From the NCBI GenBank assembly GCA_963579025.1, contig CAUZFZ010000205.1:1-16194 (forward strand): a stretch of 16,194 nucleotides of DNA, read 5' to 3'. Positions 15,401 to 16,194 of the stretch are shown here, one piece after another; the stretch's first letter is position 1; every line of letters starts with the position of its first letter. The translations under genes were made by a program, and so were the position numbers. A model generated the notes under the pieces. The model did not search any database. It was not told the origin of the DNA and worked only from the letters and a program-made list of their open reading frames with translations. Origin of the DNA: CAUZFZ01 sp963579025. Its GTDB lineage: Bacteria; Planctomycetota; Planctomycetia; Planctomycetales; Planctomycetaceae.

Positions 15401-16194
15401 TGATCACTGACAGCGGGGCCGACGCCGACAACTACTTCACGGTGCCACAGGATCAGGATCCGATGGCGCCGATGCTGATCGAACAGGGTGCGTATCAGGT
15501 TGAAATCCGCCGAGGTTTCGAGCACGCGGCGAATGTCGATTCGACGCTGCCGGATATTGCTGTCGGTTTTACACTCGATACAAACGCGCGACTGATCCCC
15601 ACGGATAACGGCGTTGCCGACCTGGGGTTTGCTCCGCTGAGTGACGACTTTGAAACCGGCGACTTTTCGTCGCAAAACTGGATTCCCAATGGTGCCGGCA
15701 GCGCGCAGCCGTGGACCGTGATTAATGGCATCGGCAATGGCAATTCATTCGGAGCCCAATCGGGAGCGATTGGCAACGATCAGATCAGTGTGCTGCAGTT
15801 GACGGCGGCAACGGGCAGCGGAGAAGTCACGTTCGACTACCGGCACATCACCGAACAGGACCGCGATTTCTTCCAGGTATTTGTCGATCAGATCGGGACA
15901 GGCGGCCCGGCATTCGAATCATCGGGGAACCGGCCGGCGTTCAGCACAGGCTCGATTCCCGTCAGTGCCGGCGTTCACACGTTCTTCTTCGTGTTCCGCA
16001 AAGACTCATCCGGTTCGATCGCCAACGAAGGTGTCGATATTGACAACGTCACGTTCCCCGTGCCCGACGGGCGTGTGCTGGGCGATCGCAACGTCGAGCG
16101 GGCCCAGGGCATCTTCCAGATTGAAGGCAACTTCATCCGCGATTCGGCTACAACGGGTATTCTCGTCAGCGCCGCACCTCGCGAGGGTAACGCT
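1..16194 (+). CDS. Giant multidomain surface/secreted protein with matrixin-like protease module and beta repeats (internal fragment)
   Basis: Frame +1 stays open across all 5,398 codons, and recognisable domains follow one another in that frame from end to end, so this is a single gene lacking both ends. Domain order: PPC-like, metzincin-like protease (HEIGHAIGLGH, codons 318-328), PPC-like, short beta-repeats, beta-helix, more repeats, second beta-helix, two PPC-like domains, propeller-like region, about 1,600 codons of degenerate repeats, four GTFxLxF-type modules, two jelly-roll regions and the start of another beta-helix. The composition is acidic and rich in Thr, Asp, Gly, Ala and Val. 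I saw no cysteine and only about two dozen lysines, which suits an extracellular calcium-binding protein. The architecture resembles giant planctomycete proteins usually named only by their PPC or matrixin domain. The signal peptide, promoter and C-terminal anchor would lie outside the window. The exact function is unknown; an adhesive, structural or processing role at the cell surface is inference. Confidence 0.95.
421..600 (+). other. Linker leading into the protease module
   Basis: Codons 141-200 carry no catalytic motif but have a distinctive Pro/Gly/His-rich stretch (YPGGTDEPGHRDIPAESH, codons 178-195) immediately before the first strand of the protease-like domain. From memory, this segment recurs just upstream of the HExxHxxGxxH domain in related planctomycete giant proteins, so it may be a conserved part of the module (propeptide-like or a domain boundary). 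It has no Cys, so it is not a classical matrixin cysteine switch. Its role is unknown. Confidence 0.45.
601..1080 (+). other. Metzincin/matrixin-like zinc metalloprotease domain
   Basis: Codons 201-360. The zinc-binding consensus HExxHxxGxxH is intact as HEIGHAIGLGH (952-984): His318, His322 and His328 would be ligands and Glu319 the general base. Upstream parts fit the metzincin fold: an opening strand with ISVIQFNFNSVYG, a helix with QKDRAREIFEMYGSLYGFEV (from codon 236), and the edge strand GIQVVTGDIRA followed by a Gly-rich loop. In M10-type enzymes a Met-turn methionine lies downstream of the third His; none occurs between codons 329 and 360, where DEDQYPGNNDIVHAQRLF is found instead. 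The domain may be an active protease with a non-standard turn or a degenerate structural copy. Neighbouring PPC-like domains agree with a secreted protease context. Confidence 0.8.
1081..1440 (+). other. PPC-like beta-sandwich domain 2 (C-terminal to protease)
   Basis: Codons 361-480. It opens with DIDLYEFSITQTGVFSAET, continues with SLLNSALRLYSQS and closes with DPGTYYIGVSSTGN ... DGNYDLKLNF. This is the same strand order as codons 1-140, with the typical 'D-x-Y ... LRLY ... YYIGVSS' signature. It follows the protease domain directly, the usual position for PPC domains. It is probably a folding, stability or attachment domain, not a catalytic one. Confidence 0.7.
1441..1545 (+). other. Asp-rich loop segment (DGDNDG) preceding first repeats
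   Basis: Codons 481-515 contain FDGDNDGASGGIHEFSF. The DGDNDG core at 1480-1497 resembles an EF-hand or thrombospondin-3 type calcium loop (D-x-D-x-D-G). In similar planctomycete proteins, as I remember them, this segment runs into a strand containing VDK. Here that strand (STIFVDK, 1777-1797) appears only after an intervening beta-repeat. Calcium binding is an inference from the motif. Confidence 0.5.
1546..2016 (+). repeat. Two copies of the short beta-repeat (RGxxGTxxAxH type)
   Basis: Copy 1 covers about 1546-1767 and copy 2 about 1801-2016. Each starts with a strand of the type INVASGAAF or FSVQDASVF, then PFLIAIGNERLQVTNI or PFNIRIDDEELRVQTI, then LTVVRGVEGTIAVPHNDG or LTVLRAQNSTVAATHATG. 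The two differ at most positions but share pattern and length (about 72-74 codons). The short conserved segment STIFVDKTR (1777-1803) lies between them and is not part of the repeat. The same repeat recurs at 2974-4080 and 8299-13200. Confidence 0.75.
2017..2220 (+). other. Lead-in segment to the first beta-helix
   Basis: Codons 673-740: an Asp/Glu-rich start (AAEDGTETNPFGLISLA), a short helix-like stretch with AADAANRGDVIRIVGNGG, an Asp/Gly loop (GADGD) and a connecting stretch ending in EDGAEFMIP. Segments of the form 'NPF-x-x-I ... A-x-x-A-x-x-GD-x-I-R-I' are common at the N-terminal cap of parallel beta-helix (DUF1565/NosD-like) regions, and a beta-helix follows immediately. The assignment rests on pattern only. 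Confidence 0.5.
2221..2920 (+). other. Parallel beta-helix-like segment 1
   Basis: Codons 741-973. Characteristic rungs follow in order: VIVQIDAGAIIKLQSANIDV, then GSALQVLGTPDNSVLLTSYN with a GGD loop, DWGGLVFRSDSD (from 2434), FLNYVNFADISFGGGQVDV, RPTISNNVIRDNATAAIS, and IHGNTVIDNTTNGLFVRI. The N-x-I-x-x-N/D-x-x-x-x-x-I spacing is the classic right-handed beta-helix rung pattern. The segment ends with FDDTDITHVISQNLEIVG (from 2815). That DDTDIxHV motif recurs at the end of part of the second beta-helix (5080-5109). Such folds serve as adhesive or carbohydrate-interacting surfaces; no catalytic residues are recognised. Confidence 0.7.
2932..2973 (+). other. First strand of a GTFxLxF beta module (rest displaced downstream)
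   Basis: GTFRLAFVNGASTT (codons 978-991) matches the first strand and turn of the ~100-residue modules seen intact at 13459 (GTFQLQFDGDTTAP) and 13771 (GNFRLQFTGIP). In those copies the strand is followed at once by an 'F-x-A-x-A-x-x-V-x-x-A-L-x-x-L-P' helix. Here the sequence runs instead into short beta-repeats for about 1.1 kb, and a plausible remainder of the module appears at 4111. See the split-module finding. Confidence 0.5.
2974..4080 (+). repeat. Short beta-repeat block 1 (about 370 codons)
   Basis: This block has at least four PF-x-V-x-I/V-x-x-E units: PFDLKVGTEFMTVTA, PFRIQVDNEVMQVTAF, PFNVLINTEVVQVDAI and PFRLKVDAEFLQVNG. A fifth, PFNIVVTNPIAGTSEIMEVT, is interrupted by extra residues. 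R-G/x-x-G-T-x-x-A-H elements follow some of them (QRGRFGTTPQAHGALV from 3133; TRAFSGTTSATHAVGAQY ending about 4050). Units are 55-75 codons long and highly diverged from each other, so the array is old or under weak constraint. The VLNQLTVTR element near 3980 recurs at 10350-10380 and 12910. The block ends with a Gly/Ala/Pro linker before the displaced module half. Confidence 0.75.
4087..4302 (+). other. Remainder of split GTFxLxF beta module
   Basis: Codons 1363-1434 contain ALDPTAADFDLFDVEAALFA, LPNIEVDNVIVNGGPL and DPIRIEFTNSLFGLNLPDL. They align in order with the helix, V-x-V-x-G-G-P strand and 'P-I/V-x-I-x-F-x-x-x-L-x-x-x-x-x-x-x-L' strand of the modules at 13201-14310. The expected first strand (GTFxLxF) is missing directly upstream but is present at 2932. 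Alternatively, this could be an independent, strand-shortened copy of the module. Confidence 0.5.
4381..5520 (+). other. Parallel beta-helix-like segment 2 (long)
   Basis: Codons 1461-1840. It opens with AIDPGVVVKLNAARIEGLRG and HLIAEGTPTSPVIFTSLRDD, a loop with FDTADDGT, then GDWAGLVFNANARASLDH (from 4567) and FGGGSAPIEGG. Rung-like strands follow (RLAHSTLENNDD, IIVGNTFQNNDGNVISINA, LVRANRMTGNGTSGMNV) and the WDDTDIVHVL motif (5080-5109). A second cycle begins with SLVVKLAG, VQIIGQPGFPVILTSLTDD, a DTNNDG loop (5368-5385) and GAWRGLVFDQYSND (from 5404). The order 'V-K-L ... G-T/Q-P ... P-V-I-x-T-S-L-x-D-D ... G-x-W-x-G-L-V-F' is thus seen three times in the window counting segment 1. It is probably a surface beta-helix with Asp loops that may bind calcium. 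Confidence 0.72.
5521..6033 (+). other. PPC-like domain 3
   Basis: Codons 1841-2011. The stretch EIHGSISADSPADVDLYSFE, then TGQEVWFDVDLTRGSLDAVV, LVLSNGTVF and finally GTFFVRVRSNSGN with GLTSGEYRLQVRIQ gives the PPC strand order: a D-x-D-x-Y-x-F strand, an LDAVVEL strand, and closing V-x-V-x-S and G-x-Y-x-L-x-V-x strands. A linker with an acidic end (LLSEAEE, ending near 6135) joins it to the next, related domain. Confidence 0.65.
6034..6660 (+). other. PPC/DVUA0089-like domain 4 with linker
   Basis: A short linker (VRFADIRFATVGIDVSGLPA) precedes QTLGNLLETDLNVLNVGG and DLTGAADVDFYRLSI (near 6220-6265). Next come ATVFDLDLQDGLTRGEANIV, VVYDSTGRPILIGRDSN (about 6399-6449) with an Asp-rich loop, then LDPFIGTVQLPAGG and TTTYFVAVSNNSMLP. 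This is again the 'D-x-D-F-Y-R-x-x ... V-Y-D-x-x-G ... Y-F-V-A-V-S' layout of PPC-like domains, longer than usual (about 170 codons) because of the inserted Asp/Gly loop (DDQPAAGQGNDADD). The DSxGRPILIGRDSNI segment matches my memory of planctomycete homologues. Confidence 0.62.
6661..7404 (+). other. Propeller-like segment, first part
   Basis: Codons 2221-2468. After a linker (VTRIAEDHIGFSGYDSSGST) the sequence shows repeated short strands ending in readout-type motifs. These are FGDVLLYVETGNTLEAVNPL, GENIFSFNTNQGQG, DIVFRSDGRLYAYQRLNN, GRLTELNTATGTGTTIGN, DDVGALTFQR, GWYALNDNGRSS and KIYRFNPDTGAVTNAPG. The L-Y-x-Y/V ... L-x-x-x-N-x-x-T-G pattern repeated about every 40-50 residues is typical of beta-propeller blades. 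It continues after the embedded domain with PLIYGVTDLGQLITID (7789-7836). Blade number and family cannot be settled by eye. Confidence 0.5.
7405..7722 (+). other. Embedded domain with IxxxAxxxGxxGNGLxxxII pattern
   Basis: Codons 2469-2574: TTIQIHARAPGIAGNGLSLN, an Asp-rich loop (IIDDDGDDARID), ATLLVGDNATAQQIVNAINS and GVTITGNATLSGGTQGAA. The order 'A-x-x-x-G-x-x-G-N-x-I/L ... V-x-x-x-x-T-A-x-x-I-V-x-A-I-N' recurs in bacterial and phage surface or tail proteins as a small domain inside larger architectures. Propeller-like strands lie on both sides, so the domain appears inserted in a surface loop between blades. Its function is unknown. Confidence 0.5.
7723..8130 (+). other. Propeller-like segment, second part
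   Basis: Codons 2575-2710: NVTGLAFPDF, NLPLIYGVTDLGQLITIDTS, FEGLALGPQNVNGGDLANIL and FAITSTGRLLAFDEDGDD (about 7999-8049). The 'G-L-A-L-G-P-x-N-V ... L-F-A-x-T-x-x-G-R-L-x-A-F-D' pattern looks like blades continuing from 6661-7404. The DEDGDDK loop at 8032-8052 could bind calcium. The segment ends at a Val/Gly linker before the GTFxLxF strand. Confidence 0.48.
8131..8298 (+). other. GTFxLxF strand(s) of a beta module whose rest lies 4.9 kb downstream
   Basis: FTLTFDRPGATIPF (from about 8122) looks like a first strand of the same family, followed by a short Ala-rich linker. A second first strand, GGTFTLSFLNDLADVTS, starts at 8245. In intact modules (13459, 13771) this strand is followed by F-x-A and an 'A-L-x-x-L-P' helix. 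Here the sequence passes instead, after LRDAITAAQ, into a beta-repeat (FVIDDATGLPASNFIIRVDG). The missing second part, TTGTLNFDATATDIQTALVG, appears at 13201. Confidence 0.52.
8299..9054 (+). repeat. Short beta-repeat block 2, leading units
   Basis: About 250 codons of 55-75-codon units. Examples are FIIRVDGEEMLVTTRVGTTL followed by NVVRGVHNTTAATHLSDASV (8428-8487), PFNIRIDNEDFIIGAVDI, FNLVIDSEVLRVTAVDS and PFNVNLTDMGGTDELVTVTA. Between units runs a linking pattern 'T-T-L-L-A-D-V-x-x-A-x-x-x-x-D-V-V/D-D-A-T/S'. Only the first unit keeps a full RGxxxTTAATH element; the others are reduced to the PF-x-V-x-I-x-x-E half. The last unit leads directly into the higher-order repeat copy A. Confidence 0.72.
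9055..10680 (+). repeat. Higher-order repeat copy A (about 542 codons, contains an extra module)
   Basis: This is the first of three related higher-order units. Landmarks shared with B and C, in order: NNELVEVTQVESASATLTGD (9121), TPFNVLIGTELISV (about 9244), DASDLAVGEKIRINTEVMQI (about 9760), an NSTGL-equivalent ATSTTL (9916), DDFIRIDDELMRVT, SGSRVSVNYL (VSVNYL at 10120), and SADLNRLTVTR (near 10279). It is longer than B and C because of about 81 extra codons near 9331-9573 and a tail of about 90-100 codons (VELNQLTV onward) that B lacks and C has at 12901. Divergence from B and C is substantial, so the duplication is not recent. Confidence 0.7.
9382..9573 (+). repeat. Extra module (DTITRxxGGNWxxDGxxxGQxIxVxG) within copy A
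   Basis: Codons 3128-3191 read DTITRTDGGNWITDGLTPGQ, IIDVTGTTGGTNDGTFTVAT and TLTLGAGDVLAVQVGETITI. From memory, this is a recognisable small beta module found in tandem in large bacterial surface proteins: 'I-T-R-x-x-G-x-W-x-x-D-G-F-x-x-G-Q-x-I-x-V-S-G-T-x-x-N-D-G-T-Y'. It occurs once here, at a position where copies B and C have only a short connector, so it looks like an insertion. The flanking words ADANPDT (9364-9384) recur at the A/B junction (10663-10683). Confidence 0.6.
10681..11790 (+). repeat. Higher-order repeat copy B (370 codons)
   Basis: It starts with DTELYVDDATLY and contains NNTELIEVTTVDTGTSLLTG, TPFNVEIDTEYVTV, TDASDLVDGDTIRIDGELMR, ITVTRGVNGSVITAHTNGAV, NSTGL (11293), LTVNRGSFGTTPASH, ARVSVNLL (VSVNLL at 11503), NNQLNV and SADLNRLTVNRG (near 11671). 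The same landmarks occur in copy C, with offsets of 1110 bases at DTELYV and VSVN, 1116 at NSTGL and 1095 at LTVNR. This shows a duplication followed by small in-frame gains and losses. No PPC, protease or helix element lies inside. Confidence 0.78.
11791..12900 (+). repeat. Higher-order repeat copy C (about 370 codons)
   Basis: It begins with DTELYVSEAGLFGGAFDTPF and continues with QELVEVTAVDSGTSMLTAD, TPFAGLTAPFEVRIDSEFIT, ADLVVGDTIKIQNEQLRI, VTVVRGVNGTTIATHAAGQT, ANSTGL (NSTGL at 12409), NDYIRIGDELMRITMINGND, NRAEQGTTADAHNADDRVSV (VSVNYL at 12613), NNQLNV and DRLTVNRRAAG (near 12775). It matches copy B unit by unit, including the alternation of PF-type and RG..GT..H-type halves. The RGxxGT motif is best preserved here. 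Confidence 0.78.
12901..13200 (+). repeat. Tail units of the repeat array
   Basis: About 100 codons: VDLNQLTVDRGVETTTAATH, then FNVRIDDELLLVTDVTGNVL, LTVIRGLNGTATTAHVIGST and TRAANGTLSAAHTAASTVNR. The VxLNQLTV start and following PF-less strand match the tail of copy A (10350-10650) and not copy B, so the last unit of the array resembles the end of A. The array stops abruptly at 13200, where the sequence resumes inside a GTFxLxF-type module. Confidence 0.7.
13201..14310 (+). other. Four GTFxLxF-type beta modules in tandem (first lacks its first strand)
   Basis: Module 1 (13201-13431): TGTLNFDATATDIQTALVGL, PSIGAGDVTVTGGPL, VTVTFQGALAATDIANLTA. Module 2 (13432-13719): GTFQLQFDGDTTAPLSFDAT, AQIEAALEALPSVAGIDLTV, PIDIEFTATGVDQNDITIV. 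Module 3 (about 13732-14025): GNFRLQFTGIPALPLAGG, AVQAALNLIPSLTGNVTVTG, LTVEYTGAILADVDVPQLVV. Module 4 (about 14026-14310): DVQFNVTADGVRSVFDSLVD, ATDILVSGGDLPGTAVTVVF, GLAGVDIAELTV. The shared layout is strand, T-x-x-I/L-x-F-x-A, helix with A-L-x-x-L-P, V-x-V-x-G-G strand, then V-x-F-x-G-x-L. This is a familiar tandem module of large bacterial surface proteins with no known catalytic role. Module 1 lacks the GTFxLxF strand, which sits at 8245. Confidence 0.7.
14341..15420 (+). other. Jelly-roll (MAM-like) region 1
   Basis: Codons 4781-5140. The start, TGLAFSPLDYNLWHPTQNRG, is followed by NSFYFGLETFVDG, PGGAYGSLITDAFDLVSATG, RPVLYFNYFLDSEDAQT, RDSARVFVFVPNAN, QGQWNLLATNNQRRD, VQELYDVSDWRQARVDLSDF, VGLTDLRLRFDFSTGG and TDEGFFVDDLIIGWAERGE. 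The order 'S-L-x-T-x-x-F-D-L ... L-x-F-N-Y-x-L ... V-F-V ... W-R-Q-A-R-V-D-L-S-x-F ... L-R-F-D-F ... G-F-x-V-D-D' is that of concanavalin-like or MAM-type jelly-rolls such as those at the C-terminus of secreted peptidases. From memory it closely resembles planctomycete giant-protein segments. It is probably a carbohydrate- or protein-binding domain. Confidence 0.65.
15421..15639 (+). other. Connecting segment with YQVEIRRGFEH
   Basis: Codons 5141-5213 contain ADNYFTVPQDQDPMAPML, GAYQVEIRRGFEHAANVDST and GFTLDTNARLIPTDNGVADL. The G-x-Y-Q-x-E-I-R-R-G strand and the F-T-L-D-T-N-x-R-L phrase recur, in my memory, as a conserved linker between the jelly-roll and a beta-helix in related proteins. 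No catalytic motif is seen. Confidence 0.45.
15640..16071 (+). other. Jelly-roll-like region 2
   Basis: Codons 5214-5357: DDFETGDFSSQNWIPNGAG (from about 15643), AQPWTVINGIGNGNSFGAQS, VLQLTAATGSGEVTFDYRHI, DRDFFQVFVDQIGTGGPAFE, GSIPVSAGVHTFFFVFRKDS and NEGVDIDNVTFPVP. The opening 'F-E-x-G-D-F-x-x-x-x-W' and ending 'H-x-F-x-F-x-x-x-K-D-x-S-x-x-x-G-x-D-x-A/D-N-V' are typical of MAM-like or choice-of-anchor jelly-roll domains. It lies between DTNARLIP and the beta-helix start, possibly as an inserted domain. Confidence 0.65.
16072..16194 (+). other. Start of a third beta-helix-like segment (cut by window end)
   Basis: Codons 5358-5398 read VLGDRNVERAQGIFQIEGN then FIRDSATTGILVSAAPREGN. The I-x-x-N-x-I-R-D-S-A-x-x-G-I spacing matches the rungs at 2620-2660 (ISNNVIRDNATAAIS) and around 4840 (GNTFQNNDGNVIS), so another beta-helix probably continues downstream. 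Confidence 0.5.

Noticed and set aside
1..16194. Diversity-generating retroelement target or RTX toxin
   Set aside because: No reverse transcriptase, no template repeat pair, and no GGxGxDxUx nonapeptide series was found in the frame.

Overview
The window is one uninterrupted reading frame. Frame +1 runs from base 1 to base 16194 (5,398 codons) without a stop. Neither the start codon nor the stop codon lies inside, so this is an internal slice of a giant protein gene whose product must exceed 500 kDa. I found no second gene, RNA gene, promoter, terminator, CRISPR array or transposase. The other open frames, including several antisense ones of 300-373 codons, are shadows of this gene.

The encoded protein looks like the very large, multidomain, secreted or cell-surface proteins typical of Planctomycetota. 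The reasons are the moderately high GC, the mix of pre-peptidase C-terminal (PPC)-like domains, a matrixin-like zinc protease motif, parallel beta-helix segments, calcium-type Asp/Gly loops and jelly-roll domains, and the acidic, Thr/Asp/Gly/Ala-rich composition with almost no lysine and no cysteine that I could see. The taxonomic call is inference from family resemblance and is not proven by a marker gene.

Layout, 5' to 3': (1) 1-1440, a metzincin-type protease module with HEIGHAIGLGH at 952-984, flanked on both sides by PPC-like beta-sandwich domains. (2) 1441-2220, an Asp-rich loop and lead-in segment interrupted by two copies of a short beta-repeat. (3) 2221-2920, a first beta-helix-like segment. 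(4) 2932-4302, a ~100-residue beta module apparently split by ~1.1 kb of the short repeats. (5) 4381-5520, a second, longer beta-helix-like segment. (6) 5521-6660, two more PPC-like domains. (7) 6661-8130, a propeller-like segment with a different domain embedded in it. (8) 8299-13200, about 4.9 kb of degenerate repeats, including a ~370-codon higher-order repeat in three versions. (9) 13201-14310, the rest of a module whose first strand is at 8245, followed by three related modules. (10) 14341-16071, two jelly-roll (MAM-like) regions. (11) 16072-16194, the first strands of what looks like another beta-helix that continues beyond the window.

The most interesting signal is architectural. The short repeat (PF-x-V-x-I-D-x-E ... 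L-T-V-x-R-G-x-x-G-T-x-x-A-x-H-x-x-G) is not just a spacer. It repeatedly sits inside otherwise recognisable domains, twice at the same point of the same beta module, after the first GTFxLxF strand. This looks like a coding repeat that has invaded and expanded within host domains while keeping the frame open. The protein probably acts outside the cytoplasm as a surface, adhesive or structural protein with an N-terminal protease-like module. That role is inferred from domain types only.
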